From Chloroflexota bacterium (lineage in GTDB: Bacteria; Chloroflexota; UBA6077; FW602-bin22; CADDYW01): DNA of 64,000 nucleotides. A program made the position numbers and the translations under genes. Where the stretch lies: the NCBI GenBank assembly GCA_021324795.1, contig JAJPIK010000090.1:1-64000 (forward strand). Reading direction: 5' to 3'. Below the pieces are notes generated by a model. The model saw only the letters and a list, made by a program, of their open reading frames with translations. It was not told where the DNA came from and ran no database searches. Within the stretch, counting starts at the first letter, position 1. Every line of letters begins with the position of its first letter. Shown piece by piece: positions 53,629-62,268 of the stretch.

Positions 53629-56123
53629 TTACCTGACCACTACAATCCCTGGAATGAGCACTCGATCGTCAACGATCTTTCCCCGCTCGTCGAACACGGG
53701 GACTCGCTTCAGTGTCTGGGAATCGTACAGCCCAACTTCGAGACTGTAGGTTCCGGGCGGCACGTTCGCTCCGATCGTCAGGTGATGCACGTCGGCGATC
53801 ACTTCGCCGGCATCCCAAACCGTCGTCGGGTAGGTTCCATTAACCGGGGGAGCATCGCCGATCACGAGCGGCTTTCCCTGGCTATCAAGCAGATGGATGA
53901 AAACTGTGTAATCACTGCGCGGCCGCTGGTGCGGCGCCCAGTCGAGAGTCACGTCTAAAGTCGACCCTGGATTGAGCGTCGATGGCTGGGTGGCATATCC
54001 CACTAGATCGATTCCTTCACCCAAATGTCTCCGCAAGGAATGCTCGATCGACGGAATCGGACGTGGTCGTCCGTGCACCTTGATCGGCCCCAAGTCGAGA
54101 TCTGTTCCTGCCAGCTTCTGATTAGCATCCCAAATTGGCAATCTCTGGAAGTTGTCTCGATAATAGATGCCAACAGCGAGCCGATACGCACCGGTCTCTA
54201 GATCTGCCGGTAGCTCGAGCTTGTAGGTCGAGATTCCAGAGGTGCCGGGCGTCCAATAGTTGGGGGCGAATGCGCGGTCGTCGATCTGCGCCCGGCGTTG
54301 CCGTCTCGAGTCAAGCAATTGATTGAAAAAGACCAACTCCCGAGGATCATTCGCCAGAATCCGCCAGTACCAATTGACTTCGATGGTAGTCCCTGCAGTG
54401 ACCTCCCGCGGGAGATCGAAGCCGTAAAGCTGAATCCGGTCACCGACATTGACCGACACCGGGTCTCGTGGCGCAAAGGCAGAGCGGACAGAGGGAAGTT
54501 GGTAGCGAACGACGGTTTGTCCCGATAAGGTCGTCGCCACGAGCTGCTCGGATTGGCCAGGGAAATAACGCTGCAGCAAGACCAAGGGCGGGTGATCCTG
54601 CCCGACGAATAGGTACGGAATCGATTGAGGTGTCGACGGAAAGATCAACGAGCGAGCACCATTGAAGACTTGGATGTCATGCCCCACGGAATGCCCTACC
54701 CGGAAATACTCTGCCAGTGGGTCGTCGGGGTTACCAGCGGCCACAAAACTGTTCCCTGCCCGGACAACGCCAGTTGCCGCGCATTCTCCAGAGCAAGCCA
54801 GCGGTCAGTGGAGAAAACGCCAGATACTTCCCGGGAGTGGGCCCAAACACCAAAGTAGTTTCGGGCAGTGAGGGAGGCTCTGGTGAGCAGTACCGCCAGC
54901 GCTACGAAGGCCGGTATAGTCCTCCCCCCAGCACAGTGGCGTCTTTCCCACTCGCCCCACAGCCAAGCGGCGCCAACGGCCGGCCAGACGAAAACCACCG
55001 GAATGATTCCAACAAGGTGAAGATAATTCGGCGCATCCTTCGCGGTAAGAAAACCGGGCAGGAGCATCACCCCGAACCAGAGCAACAGAAAATTGAATCG
55101 CGGCTCGCGAATGCGGCTGAACGCGACCAATATGCCGACGATGAGCAGCCCGGCTGAGACCGGGTCGAAGATTGGCTGATGGCTGATGTTACGGTCCCAA
55201 TACATGTCTCCGTCAACGACCAGAGCGCCGAACGAAGTGAGGATTCCGCGGAGCGTTCCAATAAGCGCCGAGCCTCCGTTGTAATCAGCATTGAACACCG
55301 AGACAACATCGGCCCGCGTGCAAAGCTCATCTGGGTGATGAATGAAGAAGAGACCAAGTGGTAAGAAGATCAATCCTGCCACCGAGCCGACAACGACAGT
55401 CCAAGCAACACACTGACGAATCGTCAAACGTCCCACCATGGTGAGACCAATCACGAACAGCAGCACGAGAGGCTGAAAACGCGCGATACTGTAGGTGTAC
55501 ATCGCCAGCCCAGTCCCAAGGCCGGTTAATACCCACCAGGGTAGAATGTGCCTGGCGGCATGCCTTCGCGATGGTTTTGCCGAGCCCACGGCACCCATGG
55601 CTTCCCATCCTCGCCAAGCGCAATAGAACGTCATCGTCTCAAATGGGGGAAAAGAGACGGCACGCAGACCAGTTCGGCTGAAGATCACGTGCCAGAGTGA
55701 GATCGCTAGCCAACCAATCGCGAGCGTCGCAACTCTTGGCCCGAGCAGGTGACGAAAGAACAGAAAGGTAACTGGTACCGTGAGGATACCGAAGAACGCA
55801 GCGACTGTCCGCAACGCCCAATCGGTGGGACCGAACCAGGCAACGGCAATTGCCTGAAGGTATTGAAAGAGCGGCTCACGCCCAAAATTAGCGACGAGGT
55901 AAACAGGACGGGCCCTGGCGATGATCTGCAACGCATCGATTCCATTGAAAGCCTCATCATAGAGTAAACCACGCGGAATCTGGGTAAAGTCAGCCAAGCG
56001 CAATGCCAACGCGGCTACGAATGCAAGAACCAGTAGGAAAGCCTAGATCGGGCCGCCAATGCGATCAAGGGGCGAGTCTTGGCTTGAGTCCTGGATCGAG
56101 TCTTGCCGGGGAGCTTCGATCAC
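53629..56123 (-). pseudogene. Broken GT39/ArnT-like glycosyltransferase with extracellular beta domain
   Basis: The first part (56009 to 54696) encodes about ten membrane helices with LLYDEAFNGIDALQIIA and NFGREPLFQYLQAIAVAWFG. The second (54744 to 53629) continues in a different frame with a soluble beta domain (YTVFIHLLDSQGKPLVIGD, GTYSLEVGLYDSQTLKRV). The two frames overlap by 49 bases near a TTTT, needing a -1 change to join. Upstream of 56009 the same frame runs back through AFLLVLAFVAALALRL, then a TAG at 56045-56043, then 26 open codons to a GTG at 56123. The paralogue at 48240-50270 has both parts in one chain, so this looks like one gene with two lesions. Assembly error is the main alternative. 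Confidence 0.7.
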
Positions 56124-56271
56124 AGCTATCCATCCAACTGAAGTCAATCATCGCTCATTCCCCGACAGAGCGGGTTCAGAGAAATCCCCTCGCGGTATCT
56201 TACCATAGCCACGGCACGCTTCGTGCGCAGAAGGTCAGTTCACGCCACCCAACACGATTGGAGGTGTAACC

Positions 56272-56502
56272 GTGACTCACATGCATGGCAAAGGCGAGGA
56301 ACTCAAAGGTAAAACCGAAGAGCTGACCGGCAAGGTCGAGAAGAAGGTCGGAAAGGCAATCGGCAGCGAGAGCACCGAAGCCCATGGCGCTGCCAAGGAG
56401 ATAAAAGGGAAGGCCGTGGAGATGAAAGGTCAGACTGAGGAGACCGCTGGCAAGATTCGCGAAAAGGTCGAGGAGACTCGCGAAAAGACTACCGGAAGCT
56501 AG
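56272..56502 (+). CDS. CsbD-family stress protein
   Basis: 76 residues, very rich in Lys/Glu/Gly, with repeated short units GKxEELKGKxEELTGKVEKKVG as in CsbD proteins, which are induced by general stress. The GTG at 56272 follows GGAGGTGTAACC. A hairpin lies between it and the next gene on the opposite strand. Biochemical role unknown. Confidence 0.85.
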   Translation: MTHMHGKGEELKGKTEELTGKVEKKVGKAIGSESTEAHGAAKEIKGKAVEMKGQTEETAGKIREKVEETREKTTGS

Positions 56503-56565
56503 TTCGTTTGTTCGGCCCCCAAGAGCCTGCTATTGCACGGAACGGCAATTATAGCTGTAGCAAAA

Positions 56566-56602
56566 GAAGGAGGGATGGCCGAGAAAAGGTCATCCCTCCT
56601 TC
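56566..56602. terminator. Bidirectional terminator-like hairpin
   Basis: GAAGGAGGGATG (56566-56577) pairs with CATCCCTCCTTC (56591-56602), 12 bp, between converging genes csbD-like and a glycosyltransferase. The right arm overlaps the glycosyltransferase stop codon by two bases. Confidence 0.5.
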
Positions 56603-57641
56603 ATGGTGCGTGGCGCTGCGAGAGCGCGGACGCGCAGACCGTCTGGTAGAGCCTCTCATAACCAGCTATCATCTGATCCGCTGAAAATAGGTTTGCAACG
56701 TGGGCTCGGCAGCGGGCCGGGTCAATCTGATCGACTCGGCTGATCGCATCAGCCATCTCGTCGAGCGTATCCACGATGAAACCGGTTTCCCCGTCCCGAA
56801 TGACCTCGGGAACTGAGCCACGCCGGAAAGCGATCACCGGCGTCCCACACGCCATTGCCTCGGCCATGACTAATCCGAATGGCTCGGGCCAGGTGATCGG
56901 ATGTAAGAGACAGTGAGCATGTGCGAACAATCGGCGCTTTTCGTCGGCATCCGCTTCGCCAAACAGCATGATCTGTGTGCCATCAATGCTCGGGGCAACC
57001 TTACGCTCGTAATATTCCCGATCGACCCGATCAATCTTGCCCGCGATAATCAAGCGGCGCCCGGTCGTCTTCGCAACTTCAATTGCGAGGTGCGTGCCCT
57101 TCTCTTCACTAATGCGTCCGAGAAAGAGTAAAAAATCATCTTTCGTAGCGGAATAGGGGAAGCTGTCGACGTCGACACCGTTGTATACAACACCGAGGTA
57201 ACGAACGTCCGGAAAGCCATCGTGCGCTGCGGTACTGATTGAATTGTGATAGCCAGTGTAATGATCCCAGATGATACGCGTATCTGGATGCATTGGGCCA
57301 TGAATCGTCGTGAGCATCGGCGCTCGCGTCAGGCGGCTAAAGGCCATGAGGAATTCGCCACAATGGTTGTGGATCAGGTCATACTGATCCGCGTCGGTCA
57401 AAAGCGCGGCGGTATGAACGAGTTGATAAGGTAACGGTTGGTCCACATTCGCGACTCGGAGTGGACGCGGACAAACCCACTTGAGTCGGGCCATTGTGAG
57501 CGAGTCGCCCGTGGCGTAGAGCGTAACGTCGTGACCACGACGAACCAGCCCATCGGCAAGCAAGCTTACCACGGCTTCGATTCCACCATAGGCGGGCGGC
57601 GGAACGCGCTCCCACGGTGGACTGGCCAGGGCAATCCGCAT
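56601..57641 (-). CDS. GT4-family glycosyltransferase
   Basis: 346 residues. It starts IALASPPWERVPPPAYGGIE, as in the glycogen-synthase-like/GT4 group that acts on activated sugars. The donor motif is EPFGLVMAEAMACGTPVIAF, and FLGRISEEKGTHLAIEVA is the linker strand. Relatives make trehalose-like or lipid-linked sugars. The acceptor is unknown. It starts without a strong ribosome site. Confidence 0.82.
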   Translation of the reverse strand: MRIALASPPWERVPPPAYGGIEAVVSLLADGLVRRGHDVTLYATGDSLTMARLKWVCPRPLRVANVDQPLPYQLVHTAALLTDADQYDLIHNHCGEFLMAFSRLTRAPMLTTIHGPMHPDTRIIWDHYTGYHNSISTAAHDGFPDVRYLGVVYNGVDVDSFPYSATKDDFLLFLGRISEEKGTHLAIEVAKTTGRRLIIAGKIDRVDREYYERKVAPSIDGTQIMLFGEADADEKRRLFAHAHCLLHPITWPEPFGLVMAEAMACGTPVIAFRRGSVPEVIRDGETGFIVDTLDEMADAISRVDQIDPARCRAHVANLFSADQMIAGYERLYQTVCASALSQRHAP

Positions 57642-57827
57642 AGCTGTTACTCTTCCCTATTGAAAATTACGTAAGATCGACCAGCCCGAATTCCTCGCGA
57701 GCCCCTTTCGCATCGTGATCCTGCAGCGCCTGAGACCCAGAGGATGCCCCACGCTACGGATCCGCCTCGTTGACTCCCGGTGAATGGTCCGAGCTAAATC
57801 GATCTTCCCAGGAATCGGACGTTGTTA
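57642..57827. other. Gene-free spacer containing the second copy of a dispersed repeat
   Basis: 186 bases between two genes on the same strand. The core 57683-57784 matches the repeat at 11548-11677. No other feature is seen. Confidence 0.45.
57683..57784. repeat. Dispersed repeat, copy B
   Basis: Same order of blocks as copy A (AGCCCGAATT, CGCGAG, TTTCGCATCG, TCCTG, AGCGC, CCCCACGCTAC, GATCC, TGAA), about 28 bases shorter. Both copies are intergenic and in the same orientation. Confidence 0.55.
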
Positions 57828-58553
57828 TCAGATGGCGTCAATGTGTCCGAGATGCGCGCCACCCGGCGCGACTTCGATTTGGTTCACGACGTCACGCACT
57901 CCTTCGACAACCCAGGCGTCGTTTTCCGCGGCAGATCGAGCATCATCTCCCCCGACCGTTCCTAACAGCGTGACAATCCCGGAATGACTGAGCACCAGGA
58001 GCTCGGTTCGGTCGACGAGCGGATCCTTTTCCATGACCGTTTGGATCGCCTCGACGAGCAGCTCATCGTTCTCCGGCTCGGGATAGATGACGGCCAAGGC
58101 GTCAACCACTCCGCGCACGCCCGGAATCCACCAGGGAAGCGCCGCGGCAAGTCGACGGTGTAGGACCGTATCGACAATGCCCGATAAGCGCACGACACCG
58201 TTCACGCACGCCACTTGAATCGACGTCGAATCGATCGAGCGATCTTCCATCAACGAGTCTTGAACGGCTCGCACGAGCTCGTCGTCCGGTCGTTGATGAG
58301 GTGGACCGACAACCAGGCAACTCTCGAGGTTGGCCGGTCCGACGAGATCCATTACGACCTGCTCGATCCATTTCTTCTGGCGTAGCTCTGGCACCCACCC
58401 CACCAGTCCAACGTGGCCGTCATGCTCAACAACTTGCATGGGCAGCGTCTGATAATCAAACCGTGGATCCGCCGCTAATGCTGACGTGACCTCTTGGACG
58501 AGAGACATGGCCCGGGGCGCTCGGGCGGTGGCTCGATTCGTTGGTTTCCGCAT
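57828..58553 (-). CDS. Protein with three BON domains
   Basis: 241 residues. Three similar units of about 65-70 residues end in the Gly-rich turn of BON domains: GHVGLVGWVPELRQKKWIEQ, GVVRLSGIVDTVLHRRLAAA and GIVTLLGTVGGDDARSAAEN. BON domains bind phospholipids or act in membrane-associated stress functions. No signal peptide is seen. The ATG at 58553 has GAGGAG before it. It is divergent to a one-BON protein at 58671, suggesting a related pair. Confidence 0.7.
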   Translation of the reverse strand: MRKPTNRATARAPRAMSLVQEVTSALAADPRFDYQTLPMQVVEHDGHVGLVGWVPELRQKKWIEQVVMDLVGPANLESCLVVGPPHQRPDDELVRAVQDSLMEDRSIDSTSIQVACVNGVVRLSGIVDTVLHRRLAAALPWWIPGVRGVVDALAVIYPEPENDELLVEAIQTVMEKDPLVDRTELLVLSHSGIVTLLGTVGGDDARSAAENDAWVVEGVRDVVNQIEVAPGGAHLGHIDAI

Positions 58554-58670
58554 CGCCTTACTCCTCGCTCAGGCGGGGCAAGAACTATTCCCAGGAGCGC
58601 CTTGGCACCGGCACAGAAGTTGCGCCACCTCTGCAACAAGTGTCCGATCCGGGCAGGAGGAACCTGTCAC

Positions 58671-58967
58671 ATGGCTGAGTGCGAGCAACCGTCAAGTGTG
58701 GGCATGGGAGCCGGGGATAGCTCATCAGGAGGGGGCATCCCGCTTCCTCCGGTGACCGATCAAGACGTGATCAACGCGGTGCGAATCGCTTTTTTCCTGG
58801 ACCCGGTTCTGCCAGAGGACGTGTGCGACGTCGACTCCGTTCACCACGTCGTCTATCTGCGTGGGGTGGTGCCGACCGCGGACCTGAAGCACCGCGCCGA
58901 GGAAGTCGCGGCGCAGGTTCAAGGCGTTGACAAGGTAATCAACGAACTCCAAGTCGCTCGCCCCTGA
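58671..58967 (+). CDS. Small BON-domain protein
   Basis: 98 residues from an ATG with GGAGGAACC upstream. After a Gly/Ser-rich start comes one BON unit: VTDQDVINAVRIAFFLDPVL, HHVVYLRGVVPTADLKHRAE, VQGVDKVINELQV. It converges on a DUF47 gene, adjacent end to end. Confidence 0.75.
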   Translation: MAECEQPSSVGMGAGDSSSGGGIPLPPVTDQDVINAVRIAFFLDPVLPEDVCDVDSVHHVVYLRGVVPTADLKHRAEEVAAQVQGVDKVINELQVARP

Positions 58968-59591
58968 TCAGCTCATCTTCACAATAATGTCTCCAACGAT
59001 GTTTGCCGCCTCGTCACCGCGATCGGCAGCATTGCTGAGGTGACGGTAGACTTCGCGCAGCTTGAGCACTTGCACGACATCTTCGGTGGCCCGGACCCGT
59101 TCGAACAGATGGCGGACCGCTTCCCGGTAAACACTCTCAGCCACGTTTTCTAACGTCTTTGCCCGAACCACGTGCTCGTTCGCAACGTTCGGATGATCGC
59201 GAAGCTGCGAAATCGCAAGGTAAATCTCGTCGGCAGCCTCGCAGAGAACTTCCGCCAATCGGGAGATGAACTCGTTTGGCTTGACACCAAGGATCTGCAT
59301 CTCGTCAATCGTCGTGTATGCATAGTCGAGCATATCGTCGACCGCACGACTAAGCGCAAAGATATCTTCCCGATCAATCGGAGTGACGAACGTTCGGTTC
59401 AGCTCGTCGATCAAAACTCGCCGCAGCTCGTCTTCATCGCGCTCGAGCTTGCCCACCTGCGCTGCCTGAGCCTCGTCGCCGCTTTTTGCATAACGCACGA
59501 ACGCCTGCAGCCCTTCGCGGGTGAGCTGGGCCTGCTCGAGCAGCATTTTCAGAAAATCGGGGCCCTTCCGTCGAGTGAAAAAGCGAAACAT
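58968..59591 (-). CDS. DUF47 (PhoU-like) protein
   Basis: 207 residues, all-helical, MFRFFTRRKGPDFLKMLLEQ at the start. DREDIFALSRAVDDMLDYAY matches the metal-binding helix of DUF47/PhoU-related proteins. They normally partner Pit-type phosphate transporters and modulate uptake. No pit gene is next to it. The start codon at 59591 is an ordinary ATG. Confidence 0.85.
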   Translation of the reverse strand: MFRFFTRRKGPDFLKMLLEQAQLTREGLQAFVRYAKSGDEAQAAQVGKLERDEDELRRVLIDELNRTFVTPIDREDIFALSRAVDDMLDYAYTTIDEMQILGVKPNEFISRLAEVLCEAADEIYLAISQLRDHPNVANEHVVRAKTLENVAESVYREAVRHLFERVRATEDVVQVLKLREVYRHLSNAADRGDEAANIVGDIIVKMS

Positions 59592-59657
59592 AATGAGCGG
59601 CGAATCACCTAATCAGATGAGCGTCTTCAGATTCTAGCACGACCTCGTCGAGACGAC

Positions 59658-59942
59658 TCACTCGACCTGGTGCATTCGCGTGCGTTCCATTGCTTCCGGC
59701 ACCTGGACAGTGCCCCGGGCGCGCCGCTCGCGCTCGGCATGAATCGTCCAGACCACGTCCGGAACCGCCTGGACCAATTGCTCGGGTGAATGGAATACGT
59801 CGAGCGGAGGAATCGCGCTCAAGAACTCGTTCGGCAAGGCCAGATTGCGCGCCAGTAGCGCACTCGACAACTCTTCCCGATTGAACCCATGCGACCAGTC
59901 TAGCTGAGCCAATCGCTGCACGACCTCTTTACACCCTAACAT
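59658..59942 (-). CDS. Small hypothetical protein
   Basis: 94 residues, mixed helical, with REELSSALLARNLALPNEFL and a charged C terminus. No family is recognised with certainty; a DUF2795-type fold is possible. It sits between the DUF47 gene and tRNA-Asp. Confidence 0.5.
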   Translation of the reverse strand: MLGCKEVVQRLAQLDWSHGFNREELSSALLARNLALPNEFLSAIPPLDVFHSPEQLVQAVPDVVWTIHAERERRARGTVQVPEAMERTRMHQVE

Positions 59943-59983
59943 CGCTCAACCTCCGGTTGAGAAAGAACCTACCCGAGGTCAAC

Positions 59984-60012
59984 TTGCAACTTTCCGACCC
60001 ACCAGTTATAAT
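59984..60012 (+). promoter_or_regulatory. Promoter of tRNA-Asp
   Basis: TTGCAA (59984-59989) and TATAAT (60007-60012) with a 17-base spacer, 33 bases before the tRNA. A strong housekeeping promoter. Confidence 0.65.
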
Positions 60013-60045
60013 GAAATACGTTGTCGACGAGACAGCCCACGACGC

Positions 60046-60119
60046 GGAGGCGTGGTGTAGCGGCCTAACATGCAGCCCTGTCAAGGCTGAGATCGCGGGT
60101 TCGAATCCCGTCGCTTCCG
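60046..60119 (+). tRNA. tRNA-Asp (GTC)
   Basis: GGAGGCG pairs with CGCTTCC as the acceptor stem (one G-T). The T arm is GCGGG-TTCGAAT-CCCGT. The anticodon stem is CAGCC/GGCTG with loop CTGTCAA giving GTC. Discriminator G; CCA not encoded. The 3' half overlaps the end of the serine recombinase on the other strand, which places the island's border at the tRNA. Confidence 0.95.
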
Positions 60120-61657
60120 CCCGTTCGAACATCTGGACAGTTCAAGTCGAAAAATGGCTTGAATTCGGGTTGTGGCTTTACCGCCACAACCCGTTGGTTT
60201 TTTATCCAGACCTCTTGGAATAACCGCCGCGCGATGTGATTACGCTGCCGTTGATCGGCGTGCTCCCACGCGAGGGGCAGGTCTCGCAGGTAGCCAGCGA
60301 GGCGCTCGAGCTTGACGCTCGCTTCGTCCACCGGCGCTAGAACCGCGAGTTGCTTTTGAATCTCCGTCCGCTCGGTGAGGTACTCTGCCTCCGGCATGTC
60401 CCCCCACTGAAAGAGCTTCTTAATCCGCTCCAGCCGCGCTTGAAGCTTGGCCCGATCCACGGCCTGGGGATCGAGGTTCCGGCGCACGGAGGCATACATC
60501 TCCAGAATGCGGTCCCGGTAGTCGGGTGGAATGACGAGACGCGCCAGGTAGGCGTGCAGTTGCTCCTCGTACCAATCGAGGGAGGCCGATGGCTCCGGAC
60601 AACCTTTCCCCTGGATCCGCGCGTAGCAGCCGACTCGTCGCTTCCCCTCGATGGGCCGTCCCTGAACGTGGAGCTTGCTCCGGCAGCTCCCGCAGTACGC
60701 GATGCCGGACAGCGACCACGGCTGCCTCTCGGTGCGGACCGAGTTCGGATTGGTTCGGTTGCGCGCCCGGGCCTCCTGGACGCTCTCAAAGAGATCGGAC
60801 GGAATCACCGCCGCGTGCTTACCCGACATCCAGCCGGTCTGAACCTTGTGGAGCTTGCCGTCCGGCCCGCGCACCTTCTCCACGACCGGGAGCTCACCAA
60901 GATAGAAGCGGTTCGTCAGCATCTCGGCGACCGTGTCCTTCGAGAACAGGTTCCGCCCGCGATTGCCGGTAGTCCGATAACCCGCGGCATTGAGGATGCG
61001 CGCGACCTCGGCGTCGCTGCGCCCCTTCGCCGCTTCCCGGAAGGCCAGGAGAAGCCCATCGAGGTTCGTCGTCGTTTCGCCGTCGATCTCGATCGGCGTT
61101 GTGTCTGCAACCGGGACGCGGTCGGCTCCTTTGACCATGCCGAACGACAGAATGCCGTTGTAGAGCCCCTGCGCCTTCCGCTCCTGCTTGCCCTTCGAGG
61201 TCTCCTGCCCGAGGTTCTCGCTGTAAAACTGGGCGAGCGCTCCGAGCATCGCCAGGGCGAGCCGCCCCCACGGGGTCGAAAAGTCCAGGTTTTCGGTCAG
61301 AGAGACGAATGTGACGCCAGCGCGACTGAGGCGCTCGAACTGCTCAAGGGTAACCCGGAGATTCCGGCTGAAGCGGTCGAGCTTGTGCACCGCAACCATT
61401 GTGAGACGCCCGGCCTCGGCGTCATCGAGCAACTGTTTGAAGACCGGACGTCGCCGCAAGTCCTCACCTTTCGCCGACCGGCCAGGTTCGATGTAGGAGG
61501 TAAACTCTAGGCCGCGTTCAGTGGCGAGCTGCTGACCTGCCCGGAGCTGAGCGTCGATGGAGTAGCCCTGAGTCTGTTCCTCAGAGCTGACCCGCGCGTA
61601 AAAGCCAAGGCGTTGGGGCGGGCCACCGAGGCCGCCATTTCGAGAAAAACTAAGCAT
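60065..61657 (-). CDS. Large serine recombinase
   Basis: 530 residues. Resolvase domain: GFYARVSSEEQTQGYSID with the catalytic Ser, and LDRFSRNLRVTLEQFERL. The recombinase domain is at about 165-300. A zinc ribbon follows (CGSCRSKLHVQG...GCYARIQGKGC). A coiled-coil region comes near 400-450 and a C-terminal LKPFF-like end. The last about 15 residues (SDGIRTRDLSLDRAAC) are translated antisense through the tRNA-Asp sequence; this tail text is a recurring product of reading tRNA genes backwards. Large serine integrases insert DNA at fixed att sites and need a directionality factor for excision. Confidence 0.9.
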   Translation of the reverse strand: MLSFSRNGGLGGPPQRLGFYARVSSEEQTQGYSIDAQLRAGQQLATERGLEFTSYIEPGRSAKGEDLRRRPVFKQLLDDAEAGRLTMVAVHKLDRFSRNLRVTLEQFERLSRAGVTFVSLTENLDFSTPWGRLALAMLGALAQFYSENLGQETSKGKQERKAQGLYNGILSFGMVKGADRVPVADTTPIEIDGETTTNLDGLLLAFREAAKGRSDAEVARILNAAGYRTTGNRGRNLFSKDTVAEMLTNRFYLGELPVVEKVRGPDGKLHKVQTGWMSGKHAAVIPSDLFESVQEARARNRTNPNSVRTERQPWSLSGIAYCGSCRSKLHVQGRPIEGKRRVGCYARIQGKGCPEPSASLDWYEEQLHAYLARLVIPPDYRDRILEMYASVRRNLDPQAVDRAKLQARLERIKKLFQWGDMPEAEYLTERTEIQKQLAVLAPVDEASVKLERLAGYLRDLPLAWEHADQRQRNHIARRLFQEVWIKNQRVVAVKPQPEFKPFFDLNCPDVRTGGSDGIRTRDLSLDRAAC

Positions 61658-61756
61658 GGTCGGACTCCGCTTGCGATTCAGGCTCAGCGCTCGCTGGGTA
61701 TCGAGTTGGCGCTAGAGGTACCTTTTGCTCTTGAAGAAGCTCTCTCACGGTCAGGA

Positions 61757-62224
61757 TCATCCCAAGTTCACCCATGCTCGCACATGTGGCAGGTCAACAA
61801 GCCAATTGAGCAGCCAGTCTATTTGAGTGCTATGGCCGGTTTTGCCATCCTCCTCATCGATCCGCCAGCGGAGGACCGGCCTGCGCTCATACCACAATTC
61901 TTCCGCCATGGGCTCGTGCCCAAGCTGGGTCACGATGCGGGTACGTGCACTGCGGATGCTCCGGGCATTCCCCACGACCGATTGCATCGGGGCTTCGGGG
62001 TCGTCCGACCAGGCGTATTCCCATGGATTGAGCTGGTGGATCCTGACCTCACGAAGCTCGTTCATCGTTTTCGCCAGGAACTGTTGGAGCTTGCTCTCCG
62101 GGATGCGCCAGTCCAACTTCATCCCACCCGGTCGGCTTCCTCGAAGTCGACCGGAGCGAAGCCAATTACGGACGGTATACTCCGACACACGGATACGGTC
62201 AGCGACCTCGGACACGGTAAGCAA
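61757..62224 (-). CDS. Helix-turn-helix (excisionase/MerR-like) protein
   Basis: 155 residues using the TTG at 62224 (ATG and GTG starts are lacking nearby; the frame opens further upstream). The N terminus LLTVSEVADRIRVSEYTVRN and WLRSGRLRGSRPG is the DNA-binding HTH_17 module common in excisionases. About 100 further residues (TRIVTQLGHEPMAEELWYER) are unassigned and include a helical tail. It lies between the two recombinases and may be the recombination directionality factor or a regulator. Start uncertain. Confidence 0.6.
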   Translation of the reverse strand: MLTVSEVADRIRVSEYTVRNWLRSGRLRGSRPGGMKLDWRIPESKLQQFLAKTMNELREVRIHQLNPWEYAWSDDPEAPMQSVVGNARSIRSARTRIVTQLGHEPMAEELWYERRPVLRWRIDEEDGKTGHSTQIDWLLNWLVDLPHVRAWVNLG

Positions 62225-62268
62225 TCGTTCATCTGCCAGTCGTTGCCTCGCGCGACGCCCCACGCAAC

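Noticed and set aside
53629..56009. Programmed -1 frameshift joining the two glycosyltransferase frames
   Set aside because: The overlap has a short TTTT but no canonical heptamer slippery site or obvious stimulatory structure, and a premature TAG upstream favours a pseudogene or sequence error.
59929..60132. 67-codon minus-strand ORF through tRNA-Asp
   Set aside because: Its text (EATGFEPAISALTGL) is the well-known backward reading of a tRNA gene, not a protein.
60350..61510. 386-codon plus-strand ORF inside the serine recombinase region
   Set aside because: Antisense shadow of a recombinase with clear catalytic motifs.
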